Shown here piece after piece: positions 1 to 8,758 of a DNA stretch of 23,490 nucleotides. Each line of letters opens with the position of its first letter. Positions within the stretch are counted from its first letter, which is position 1. Origin of the DNA: Phaeoceros laevis (Eukaryota > Anthocerotophyta > Anthocerotopsida > Notothyladales); assembly GCA_049999765.1 (NCBI GenBank), contig JBNGIQ010009512.1, forward strand, positions 1-23,490. The letters are read 5' to 3'. The position numbers and the translations under genes are program-made. The notes beneath the pieces were generated by a model that had not been told where the DNA came from, ran no database searches, and saw nothing but the letters and a program-made list of their open reading frames with translations.

Positions 1-346
1 GAGTTACAGAAATTGCAGCAGGCTGCTACCCAACAACAGGCGGTCACAGAAGCGCAAAAATTGTCAACTCTCATGGCTGACTTTGAGGCCTTGAAAGCCA
101 GGATGCAGGCCTGCAGCCATGTCTGTCCAGTCCGTGCAATATGGCATCATGGACAGCCAGCTTGTGCCAGCCATGGTGCGTCCAGCAGGATCGGCAGGCG
201 CAAGTAGCTCCTCTGGTAGCACTCCCCAAGGTGTGTCTTTGCCATATCCGCAAGGGTATGGATTTCCGTATCATGCATTTTTAGCAAGTCGAACATTGAT
301 GAACCTGGACAATGTGGAGACGGTGGACTATCGCAGCCCAGCGTAA
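1..346 (+). pseudogene. Gag C-terminal part, frame-shifted and stop-interrupted
   Basis: Bases 1-118 are open in frame 1 and encode a Gln/Ala/Glu-rich segment (ELQKLQQAATQQQ...) with coiled-coil character, typical of the tail of a Gag capsid region. Around 115-120 the sensible frame moves to frame 2, where 119-343 encodes a Ser/Gly/Pro-rich linker up to a TAA at 344-346. The same frame then continues directly into the protease-methyltransferase ORF, so the TAA looks like a single internal stop. No CCHC zinc knuckle is visible. The assignment rests on position upstream of the protease and on composition, not on a recognised domain. Confidence 0.55.
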
Positions 347-3178
347 GTGCAAGCACTGGCAGCGCTTGCTGCAGACACAACCCGTGGGGGTTTTAATGGG
401 AGAACCAGGAGTGGTGCCCGGCAGGCCATGCCTAGGCCTTACGACCCGATGACACCTGAGCATGAATGGGAGTTCGCTGGCAGGGTGGCACCGTATATCC
501 TTCCTATCGGAGGCATTCGAAGGGCCGTGGCTAGGGAATCTATTGATCCCAGCTTGTGGGCCAAATCTACAGCTAGGGCACTCAAGCCACTACTCGAAGA
601 CGATGAGGAGGAGGCTGCGAAGCATGTAGTTGGTGTGCCTGTTGCAGCTGCGAAGGAGCGGAGCGTGCAAGCACACAAACGTGTGGTCTCGGCTACCCCG
701 GCAGCTACAACGGTGCTTCCTACAACCCCTACTTGCGAGGGTGCGGGAGGCCAGGAAGTTGGCAGCAGCTACGCCGGCGCCTATTCAGCCCTCAGCGGCA
801 GTGGAACAGTCACGTCAGGCAAGTGCGAGCACGGGCAGGCAGGAGGAACCCGCAAGGGTGGGCAGGCATCTTCCTCCGCTCGAGCAGCTGAAGATGGAGC
901 CATGGTCAAACCGCAGCTCACGGCCAAGGCGTTGGTGGCCAAGGTTATGCAGGCCCCACTTTTTTCCTTGCAAGAACTGGGCGTCACACCATCTATGGTC
1001 TTACAGGCTTTCCAGGAGGAGATTGCTTCTCCTACACATGCTGCACACTTGGTAGAACCAGGAGACTTGTTGTCGGAGGACGACCTCGATGCTACGCATC
1101 AATGGCAGCAGGCTACGGAGGACGGGGCTTCACCACCCTTGGTACAGGTCATTCGTAGACCTGGGCAAGGACTGGCATGGGCAAACAGGTTTGCACCTGT
1201 AGGTTCTGGAGAGCAGGAACCCATGACAGAAGACGAGGCCACCACGGTCTTCCAAGCGTTGCTGGAAGATCAAGCCAACATCTCTAGCCGAGATCTGGCA
1301 GCCGCGGTGCACAGTATCCTGGTCGTTGCACCGGAATTACGCCAGCAAACCAGGGTGCGGGCAGCGATGGTGGACAACCACGCAGGTCACATCATCTTGA
1401 ATGGTATGAAGCCTGACGTTGTTCTTATGGATACAGGGGCCGAGCCCGTCATTCTGGGAGCCCGCATGGCTGACATTTTGAAGCAGCAAGGTGTTCCATT
1501 GCAGGACTCTGCGTGGCATATCAGGACTGCTGGAGGTGGTGTGGAACCCCTCTTGGGTGAGACTGTGAACACAGTTCCCCTGTGCTTCAAGCCTGGTACT
1601 GCTGATGAATGCATTTTATGGGTGAGGTGCCTGGTCACGACTGCAACCAGCTATGACATTCTTCTCGGCATGGAAGGTTTGTATGCACCTGGTTTTATGG
1701 TAGACACATTCACTGAAACAGCTTTCTACCGGCCAGACTGGAAAAATCCATCTAGGTTGGCAGCCATTCCGTTGGATTTACATGGCCGTCAAAGTCCCCG
1801 CCATGCTTATGCTGCATTGGCCGATCATGGGACTGTTTGTGAAGGTGCTGTGCCCTCTAACCAGATTGCTTGGGCATGTCATGTGACATGTGACACACTG
1901 CGGGAGCTTGAAGATGACGATGATGCGCTGCCAGAATCGTTGGCGGCCTTCACCAGCCTGTCAGCCAGTGCACCTATGCATTCGGCTACTCTCACCTTGT
2001 TACACAAGGCCAAGGAGACCATGCAGGCAGCCGTGGCGTACAGCCAATCTTTGCGAGCTACGGGCACAGGGTCGTCTAGCAACCTTCAGCAACTTTCCCA
2101 GCAGGTGGTTTCATGGCAACCCCCTCCCGATGGGATAGTGCTTGTCGACCTGTTCGCTGGCATAGCCACTGGGTTGGAAGCAGTTCTGTGTGCAGGTTTG
2201 GTTGTCAAAAAGTATTTTAATTGTGACGTGAGTCCTACAGCCCGTATTGCTGCTGCTTCTCGGTTGCTGCAACTCCAAGAGGAGTACCCTAACCAGCTTT
2301 CTGCAACGGCATGCCGGGCCACTTTCTCGATGTTGCCTCAAGATATTCAGTACATCCAAGCGTCTCATGTCAACATGCTTGGGCCAGTGGACTTGATTAT
2401 TGCAGGTTGGGAGTGCCAGGGCTTTAGCATGGTTGAGCCTAGTGATGGGTTGGCGGATAGTCGGTCTACTCTGTTTGGTGATTTGATTGCTGTTATGCAG
2501 CATTTCCAGCGCGTTTCTCCAAGTCTCGGGTATGTGTTCGAAAACAGTCCTGCCCAGCTGGATAGTAGATTGGCAGTCCGCCAGGATGGTGCGTTGGTTC
2601 AGCATTTTATTGGTCGACCCTTGGTGGTGGATGCAGCCCAGTGTAACTCATATGCCCGGCGGTTACGCAACTATTGGACTAATTTGGCCCCTCTTTCTCT
2701 CTTGGAGCTGAGTTTGTTGCATACAGTCCGTAATCCCGAGCTGCGGGTGCAAGACATTTTGGAGCCAGGCAGGTCACCACAGCCCGTCATTCACAAGGAT
2801 AAGCCCCCGTGGTATGCTGCGAACATTCCAAGTGAACCCCGGAGGACATGGCCTACTTTGGTTGCTTATCCTAATTCACATGCTTTTCGTGATGCTGGGC
2901 CTGGTACTGTCATCGACAACACCACGCGGACAGTGGAAGAACCCACGTCAGAGGAACGTGAGCGTGCAATGGGTTTCCGCACAGGTACCACTCGGCATTC
3001 CAGGTTGTCCTATCGACAACGTAATGCGCTGTTGGGTCGGGCTATGGATGTTAACTGTATGACATGGATTTTGGCCCTTAGCATCATTTTCAAATGTATC
3101 ATTGCTGTGCACCTGCAATGCATGCAGCTGTTCTTGATTATGCCGCTCATCCTGATGCTGTGCACTTGCGCACTGTGA
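347..3178 (+). CDS. Retrotransposon polyprotein: Gag linker, aspartic protease, C5 DNA methyltransferase
   Basis: This frame-2 ORF follows the TAA at 344. It begins with GTG and is best read as a continuation of Gag-Pol, not as an independent start. A low-complexity linker leads to a retropepsin: the active-site DTGAEP is at 1430-1447, followed by a hydrophobic strand and YDILLG near 1652. A C5 cytosine methyltransferase covers about 2130-3090. Its motif I (SAM binding) is DLFAGIATGLEA from 2147, and motif IV is GWECQGFS with Cys at 2414. Motif VI is FENSP near 2539, motif VIII is NSYARRLRNYWTNL near 2647, and motifs IX/X are EERERAMGF near 2951 and LLGRAMDV near 3032. The order I-IV-VI-VIII-IX-X is canonical, not the rearranged DRM order. 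Motif VIII resembles the DNMT3 style. Motif IV has Glu where the family has Pro. The 3' end overlaps the RT frame by about 97 bases. This ORF has no internal stop. Confidence 0.88.
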   Translation: MQALAALAADTTRGGFNGRTRSGARQAMPRPYDPMTPEHEWEFAGRVAPYILPIGGIRRAVARESIDPSLWAKSTARALKPLLEDDEEEAAKHVVGVPVAAAKERSVQAHKRVVSATPAATTVLPTTPTCEGAGGQEVGSSYAGAYSALSGSGTVTSGKCEHGQAGGTRKGGQASSSARAAEDGAMVKPQLTAKALVAKVMQAPLFSLQELGVTPSMVLQAFQEEIASPTHAAHLVEPGDLLSEDDLDATHQWQQATEDGASPPLVQVIRRPGQGLAWANRFAPVGSGEQEPMTEDEATTVFQALLEDQANISSRDLAAAVHSILVVAPELRQQTRVRAAMVDNHAGHIILNGMKPDVVLMDTGAEPVILGARMADILKQQGVPLQDSAWHIRTAGGGVEPLLGETVNTVPLCFKPGTADECILWVRCLVTTATSYDILLGMEGLYAPGFMVDTFTETAFYRPDWKNPSRLAAIPLDLHGRQSPRHAYAALADHGTVCEGAVPSNQIAWACHVTCDTLRELEDDDDALPESLAAFTSLSASAPMHSATLTLLHKAKETMQAAVAYSQSLRATGTGSSSNLQQLSQQVVSWQPPPDGIVLVDLFAGIATGLEAVLCAGLVVKKYFNCDVSPTARIAAASRLLQLQEEYPNQLSATACRATFSMLPQDIQYIQASHVNMLGPVDLIIAGWECQGFSMVEPSDGLADSRSTLFGDLIAVMQHFQRVSPSLGYVFENSPAQLDSRLAVRQDGALVQHFIGRPLVVDAAQCNSYARRLRNYWTNLAPLSLLELSLLHTVRNPELRVQDILEPGRSPQPVIHKDKPPWYAANIPSEPRRTWPTLVAYPNSHAFRDAGPGTVIDNTTRTVEEPTSEERERAMGFRTGTTRHSRLSYRQRNALLGRAMDVNCMTWILALSIIFKCIIAVHLQCMQLFLIMPLILMLCTCAL

Positions 3179-5160
3179 GGTCCTATGCTTCGTTTTCGCT
3201 CACTGCTGGGGGGGAGGAAGTTCCAGGTTTTTGCCATTTCGCAACTGGATTTTCAGCAGTGCCTTCAACTCAGGTAGATCGAGGACCAGTCACAGCAGCC
3301 ACGCATTCTTGGACTTTTGGGCATGAATTATCAGCTGCACAACGACGGCTGTTGCATAGATTGCTCATGAAGTGCGAGGATGCTTTTGCTTTTAGCATGA
3401 ATCAGCTAGGAAAGTACAATGTGTTGCGGTTTCGGTTGTCTCTCACAAGTGATGAACCAGTTTGGCGCAAGAGGCAGAGATTGAGCAAGGCGGAGTGGGA
3501 TTTGGTTGACCAGCGTTGTGAGGAGTTTCACAAGGCCGGGCTGATCAGACCTTCCACCTCAGAGTATGCTGCTGCCACAATGATGCCGGCAAAGAAGGAT
3601 GTGCACGGCTTATGGACTGAAAAACGCATGTGTGGCGATTATCGGCCTCTCAATCAGCTAACCCCGTAGGATCGGTATCCAGTGCCATTACCAGAAGAGA
3701 TCTTCGATAGCATAGGAGCTTCCAAGGTGTTTTCCATTTTGGACTTGCATCAGGGTTTTAATCAGATTTTGTTGGCAGATGAGGATTGCAAGAAGACAGC
3801 TTTTCATGGCTCTAACCAGCTATGGGAGTGGTTGGTCATGCCACTCGGCTTGAGGAATGCACCTGTAACTTTCCAAAGAGTTATGGATCGTGTGCTGGCT
3901 GGGGCTGACCATTTACGTTGCTATATTGATGATGTCTTAGTGCATAGCCCCGATTTTACTACTCACTTGGTGCATCTGGAAGATCTGTTTCAGTGGTTGC
4001 AAGCTGCGGGCTTGAAATGCCATCCCAGCAAGTGTGAATTTGCGGTTGATACAGTGGTCTATCTTGGTCACCGGATCATCCCCAATGGCATTATGCCACA
4101 TCTTGCTAAAGTGGAGTCCATTGCTAAGATGCTTGTGCCTACCGACCTGTCAGGTTTGCGTGCTTTCTTGGGCCTTGCTAACTACTATCGCACTTATGTG
4201 CAAGAGTTTAGCCGCCTAGCCAGGCCTTTGTATGATCTCTTAAAGAAGGGTTGCATATGGAGCTAGACAGACTCATGTCAACAGGCTTTCGAGGCACTCA
4301 AGCACAAGTTGATGGAGATGCCGGTCATGCGTCGACCAGACTTCAACAAGCCCTTCATCTTGCATACGGATTGGAGTGGCATTGGCATAGGAGCCGTGCT
4401 TGCGCAGCTGGATGAGGGAGGGACTAAGCAGGTCATTGCATACGCATCTCGCAGCAACAACCGTGCCGAGTCCAACTATTCTTCTTATGAAGGCGAGTGC
4501 CTTGCTGTTGTTTGGTCTGTAATTCACTTTCGGCCATACTTGCATGGTAGGAGGTTTAGCATTTACACTGATCATCAACCCTTGCACTGGCTGATGACTA
4601 ACGACAAGTTGAGTGGAAAGCTGGCTAGGTGGGCCTTGTTGTTGCAGGAGTATGATATGGATATCATTGATAGACCCGTTGTGACACATCAAAATGCCGA
4701 CACTCTCTCTCGCAGTCCATCACTTTCCTCCGTCGACATCAGTGCGGCCAGGCAGGATTTTGATGGGGACCAGTCAGGCAAGTGGGGTGTAGCAGCCTTT
4801 TTATCCATGCTTGTGAATACGGCGGTGGTGCAGTCCAAGCAGGTTGCATCACGGGATATTTGGGAAGACACTGACTGCATGGTGTACCTCAAGACACATC
4901 AGCTGCCCACAGGTTTGAGGCATTTGGATCGAGATCGGGTGTTGCACCGTGCTAAACGCTTTGTTTGGCGCAATGATCACTTGGTTAGGTTACTAGAAGT
5001 TGGCGAGCGGGTGGTGCCCCCTCCACATGAACGCATGGCCCTCATTCAGCGTGTGCATGATGACATGGGGCACTTCGGCATCAAACGCACCTATAGCTTG
5101 CTGCTGCCGCATTTTTTCCTGGACGGGTACGTATCTTCAAGTGAAGGATGTGGTTGCTAG
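3082..5160 (+). pseudogene. Reverse transcriptase, RNase H and start of integrase, with two in-frame TAG stops
   Basis: Frame 1 opens after a TAG at 3079-3081 and overlaps the methyltransferase frame to 3178 (a -1 shift). RT features include RLSKAEWDLVDQ, KAGLIRPSTSEYAA, CGDYRPLN, DLHQGFNQI, MPLGLRNAP and the catalytic YIDD at 3922-3933, then the YLGHRI connection. RNase H follows with FILHTDWSG, SYEGECLAVVW and YTDHQPL, and it ends at HQNADTLSR. The integrase zinc domain begins with HDDMGHFGIKRTY near 5056. Stops interrupt the frame at 3667-3669 (just before DRYPVP) and 4264-4266 (between CIWS and TDSCQQAF). In the second case Ty3 elements usually have Trp, so TGG to TAG is likely. The frame fails after 5130 within the zinc domain, and integrase continues in frame 2. 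Confidence 0.9.
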
Positions 5161-6298
5161 ATGTGAGCAATGTGACCGTGTGAGGGCGCATTTCACAGCC
5201 AAGCAACTTGTGCTGCACCCACTGCCCATTCAGGGTTTATTTTACAGATGGAGCTGTGATCTTGCGGGAGAACTTCCGGTGATTGCCAGGGGTAACAAGT
5301 ACATTATGGTTATGATTAAGCATTTCAGTAAATGGATTGAGATTGTGGCTTTGCCTAACAAGGAAGCAGCCACAACCGCGCAAGCCTTTTTGCAATGCGT
5401 TCTTAGCCGTTTTGGAGCCTGTGCTGAGTGTTTAACTAACCAGGGACTTGAATTCCGAGGGGCTTTTCAGGACCTCTTGGACTGGGCGCTGGTGGATCAT
5501 CGACGCACATCTAGGGAGCATCCCCAGGCTGATGGCCTTGCTGAGAGAATGGTGCAGACAACTAAGAGAGGCTTGAGGAAATTTTTTTTGTCGCAGCATC
5601 CCAAGAATTGCGATCTCATATTGCCTTATATAGCCATGGGCTATAGATTCAGCAAACAGGCTGCCCTTAGCGACTTTTCCCCCTACCTCTTGCTTTTTGG
5701 TAGGCACCCTGTGCCTCCTTCCGCAATTGCTGCAACCATGGATCATGTGGTGCACCTGGATGATCCTAATGTGTGGGCCAAGGTGGTGTCCGATCGGGCT
5801 GCCCTTTTTCGGTGGATTATGCCCATGGCTATGGGAAATTTGCAGATTGCACAACATCGCGATACCTTGCGGTATGCACACACCAGGGGAGGGAGCTATC
5901 TGCCCAAGGCTTGCAAGTATGAAGAAGGTGACTTCGTGTACCTGCAGCGGCAAACTCACAACACCTTGGAGACGGCTGCTATCCGCATCATTTTGCGAGT
6001 CAAGAAGGTGCTGCCTTCTGGCGTTTTGCTCTTGCACGGACAAGATGGCAGGGAATGGAAAGACCACCAAAAGAATTGTGCGCCTTGTCACCTTCCCAAC
6101 CTTGATCCCGAGGTTGTCACGGCAGATTGGAGGCCTCCTCCGGACTATCCCTGCAAGGTATGTCGGCGCAGTGATGATGCTGCCCAGCTGTTGCTTCGTG
6201 ATGGTTGTAACGCAGGTTTTCATCTTTTCTGTTTAGTTCCCCCGCTTACACTTGTGCCTGAGGGTACCTAGAAGTGCCCGGCTTGTGTTGCAGCCTAG
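5128..6298 (+). pseudogene. Integrase core and C-terminal PHD finger of the gypsy element
   Basis: In frame 2 the second half of the HHCC zinc domain (CEQCDRV near 5165) leads into the integrase core. The first catalytic Asp is in CDLAGELP. The second is replaced: TNQGLEF near 5437 where the family has T/S-D-x-G. The third, Glu, is in HPQADGLAERM near 5520-5550. A C-terminal region (VLPSGVLLLHGQDG, then NCAPCHLPNLD) follows. A PHD finger is at about 6147-6289: CKVC, then RDGCNAGFHLFC, then KCPAC after a TAG at 6269-6271. Two PHD positions are damaged. The third Cys is Arg (CGT), and the TAG sits where PHD fingers have a conserved Trp. A second TAG at 6296-6298 is the probable natural end. No chromodomain is seen, so the PHD occupies the place a chromodomain takes in chromoviruses. 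Confidence 0.88.
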
Positions 6299-6323
6299 AA
6301 CCTTCAGCATTGTGCCCAATGCT

Positions 6324-6335
6324 GGGGGGGGGGAG
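6324..6335 (+). other. Polypurine tract
   Basis: Ten consecutive G followed by AG lie 26 bases after the last stop of the integrase-PHD frame. They lie immediately before, and slightly overlap, the start of the 132-bp repeat taken as the LTR. This is the expected place of the primer for plus-strand DNA synthesis. The assignment comes from composition and position. Confidence 0.65.
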
Positions 6336-6465
6336 TCAGCAGATTGTTTTTTGGATGTTCTCTTTTGCATTCCAGGTTGCAGGCTGCTCACCAAGTGGTG
6401 GCAATAAAGCCTGCACCTGTTCACACTAGCACTAGCACGACGGTATAGTTGCAGGATGTACTTCA
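6334..6465 (+). repeat. Probable short 3' LTR (copy 1 of a 132-bp direct repeat)
   Basis: This segment is base-for-base identical to 7018-7149. It starts at the end of the polypurine tract, ends in CA, and contains AATAAA at 6403-6408, a plausible polyadenylation signal for the element's transcript. It does not begin with the usual TG. At 132 bases it would be a very short LTR for a gypsy element, so the true LTR could be longer and copy 2 truncated. The 5' LTR outside the window would settle this. Confidence 0.55.
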
Positions 6466-7017
6466 GCACGACAGCTGTCATGACAAGCTGGCCTTGTCCT
6501 GGCCACGTCATGTGTTGTGGTTGTGTTTTGGTGTATGGCAAGTATATCATGTGAGTAACCCCTTTAGATAATGCTCCGCCTAGGCAACTAAGTTAAACAG
6601 GGTAAGTAGTTAGTCACCGGCGGCGGTAAATGGTCTTTTAATAGCATGGAGAAGCTTGGGCGCGAGACTGCTTTCAATGCAAGGTGGCATGGTCGGCAGA
6701 GGAAGCCAAGGCGACGCAACAGCATGCAGCTGGCAGCCTGCCCTAATGGGCATCACCACGACGGTCCTTAGGGCAGGTCAACAGCGGGACTAGCAGTTTT
6801 TGCAATTCTTCTTCTGGAGGCTGCTGGTCACAGCAGTGCTGATGTTTTGAACCTTTCATCTTCTCAATCTACGCCGGCATGAGCTCGGCTTGATGAATGT
6901 TTGAGTTTGAACATGGTGTGGAAGAATTAGCTGGCTCACAATCGCAATTGTGGTTGCATCCTTGCATGCATTCATTAGCGTCCTGTTGAACAGCATAGCG
7001 TGGACGCTGGGAACTCA
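6466..7017. other. Spacer between the two 132-bp repeats
   Basis: About 550 bases with no convincing coding sequence. The end of the stretch (gctgggaactca before the repeat) resembles the polypurine end upstream of copy 1. The interval could therefore be the internal part of a small non-autonomous relative bounded by the two repeats, or flanking DNA next to a solo LTR. I see no primer-binding site and no matching 5-base target duplication. Confidence 0.35.
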
Positions 7018-7149
7018 AGTCAGCAGATTGTTTTTTGGATGTTCTCTTTTGCATTCCAGGTTGCAGGCTGCTCACCAAGTGGTGGCAATAAAGCCTGCAC
7101 CTGTTCACACTAGCACTAGCACGACGGTATAGTTGCAGGATGTACTTCA
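7018..7149 (+). repeat. Second copy of the 132-bp probable LTR
   Basis: Identical over all 132 bases to 6334-6465 (offset 684), including AATAAA at 7087-7092. The flanks differ on both sides. Complete identity implies recent duplication or insertion, whereas the coding part of the adjacent element is heavily decayed. A solo LTR, or the far end of a nested non-autonomous element, are the main readings. Confidence 0.6.
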
Positions 7150-7347
7150 CCACTACACCCGATTGAAGTTGTGGATCTTTCAATTGATGGTGATGAAACA
7201 TTCCTCAAGCATAGCAAGCTGTCAGATTTGTCGTTTGACTTGAACGACAACCATGTGGAGAATGTCGACACTGGCAGGCATGAAGAGGTCCCAGCCCTGC
7301 CCATTCAGGTCCATTCTTCCATGCCCAACCAAGTCATGAATGAATGA
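7150..7347 (+). pseudogene. Unidentified coding remnant
   Basis: Directly after repeat copy 2 an open frame runs to TGA at 7345-7347. From 7156 it reads HPIEVVDLSIDGDETFLKHS and continues with an acidic, balanced composition up to PNQVMNE. In-frame bases upstream (7120-7149) lie inside the repeat, and the repeat has a TAG in this frame at 7117-7119. The open part is therefore only about 76 codons with no plausible start. It looks like the C-terminal end of a protein cut by the repeat, but I do not recognise a family. Chance is not excluded at this length. Confidence 0.3.
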
Positions 7348-7424
7348 AGTGTTAACTGCTTGGTGGTGAGCCAGTTGAGCAGCGGTCATGCCCACAGGGT
7401 TCGGATACTAACCGCCCGCTACCG

Positions 7425-7455
7425 CAGGCCTTGGGGCATGATGCCTCAAGGCCTG
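7425..7455. repeat. Inverted repeat, 15-bp arms, 1-base loop
   Basis: Arms 7425-7439 and 7441-7455 are reverse complements except for one position. Hairpins of this size occur near Helitron 3' ends, but no CTRR end follows at the usual distance, so no function is assigned. Confidence 0.6.
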
Positions 7456-8321
7456 GCAGCCATGTTCCAGATCGGAGTGACAAGCATTCCGTAGTTCCAT
7501 CCTGCCGGAATGGTATATCAAATGCTCCCGCCTGGATAAATTTGCATACCCTTTGCAGAAAAATTGGACACCATCTTAGTCAAATATGACCATATTTTTG
7601 AGAGAACAACTATTTTTTTGTCGCCAGGTACCAAAAATTTTCCTCTTCACTCTTTAGTAGAGTTGCCCAAAGGATGCAATGATCTTATTTATCTAGGGCA
7701 TGAATAACAATAATCATGATTCTTCAAAAAGTTGCACGAATAAAGGTAGAGGTGATCTTTGTTCTAAGACCCCAGCTAGTCAGCACAGAACATTGTCCTT
7801 CTTCAATTGAAATGCTAACCTTTTACTAAAGAATGGTGTAGCTGACCCTTTACTGAAGAAAGGTACACTTTTTTTTATAGCATTGAGTGAGCTGAACAAG
7901 ATGAAGTCATGAAACATTTGCGAATTGGATAATCCATTCTTTTTGCAAGATGACTAAATGTGCCTTCTTGCAGTAACATTTGCATATGACAAGAAAGCTA
8001 AGTGACACGGGTGCATGATGATTTGGGCTTATCTTGTTTACCTTATCTTGTGCAACTTATCTTGATTTTTGACAACTAAGAGTTCTTCCACACCCTTTCC
8101 CTTCCCTGCAATGGAGTTGCTTGAATTGATACATGGAAGTGAGATCCAATGTAACTTCTTGGTCTTCTAGAGCTACATGAGGAAGAGAGCTTGGTTGCTT
8201 GGCTCTTAGTCTTCCTTGGAAAGAGGATAAAAGGTAGGTTGGTCTTGCCCAGCTCCTTAATATTTATGGTAAAAAATGTAATCATGAATAAATGAATGCA
8301 TGTGTAAAGGACTTACCTGTA

Positions 8322-8341
8322 AGGTAACTAGGTAGTTACCT
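8322..8341. repeat. Perfect inverted repeat, 9-bp arms
   Basis: AGGTAACTA, two G, then TAGTTACCT. Further variants of the same word (acttacctgt, gtgttactt) lie on either side, so the area is a small cluster of related palindromic words. Confidence 0.6.
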
Positions 8342-8683
8342 GAAATAACTAGTGTGTTACTTGATATCTAGCTCTAGGGCTAGGTATTATTTGTTGATAA
8401 GTTTGGATATGGGCATGAGTTGAGTGCAGACCTAAGTTAGGTCTGACTCTGGAGCTCTGTCTTGAAAGATTCCATTGTAGGGAAGAGCTTGAGTTGGCAG
8501 CTGCTTGAAGCTCAAGAGATGCCTAGCAGATGCCTGGAGCTCTGGAGACTCTTTGTTGTACCTTGATATATAAAGAAAGGGCTGTCCATGGTAGGGGGAC
8601 AGCAAGTCCATCTGCGTTGTAGCAGCTCTAGGCGGGACTTGGGGTCATAATGCTGTGTCTTGTGTGCAATTGTGCTAATCATC

Positions 8684-8758
8684 TGAAGGTAAGATCTAGG
8701 GGTAGATCCTCTTTAACTGAGATATGAAGGTAAGATCTAGGGATAAATCCTCTTTAAC
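8684..8758. repeat. Two-copy tandem repeat, period 41
   Basis: A 34-base segment at 8684-8717 recurs at 8725-8758 with two mismatches. Copy 1 carries the small palindrome GATCTA-GGGG-TAGATC. The repeat lies about 110 bases downstream of the TATATAAA near 8566. It may be part of an old LTR or promoter-proximal leader, but no partner LTR is in the window. Confidence 0.65.

Larger units (their letters stand above)
1..6465 (+). mobile_element. Ty3/gypsy LTR retrotransposon with internal C5 methyltransferase, degraded, 5' end outside window
   Basis: Protein domains in order on one strand are a coiled-coil Gag part, an aspartic protease, a C5 cytosine methyltransferase, reverse transcriptase, RNase H, integrase and a PHD finger. 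A G-rich polypurine tract and a 132-bp probable LTR follow. RT-RH-IN order is the Ty3/gypsy order; Ty1/copia has integrase before RT. The 5' LTR, primer-binding site and Gag start lie left of base 1. The copy cannot be autonomous: stops occur at 344-346 (TAA), 3667-3669, 4264-4266 and 6269-6271 (all TAG). The reading frame changes near 115, between 3082 and 3178, and near 5130. The integrase has lost its second catalytic Asp. The 3' boundary at 6465 is inferred from the repeat end and is less certain than the coding content. Confidence 0.93.

Noticed and set aside
3082-3178. A canonical X XXY YYZ slippery site for programmed -1 frameshifting
   Set aside because: I checked the overlap in frame (the attttcaaatg area was the best candidate) and it does not meet the heptamer rule.
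7425-7455. Hairpin as a Helitron 3' terminus
   Set aside because: No CTRR end follows within the usual 10-15 bases, and the Helentron coding region is 10 kb away.
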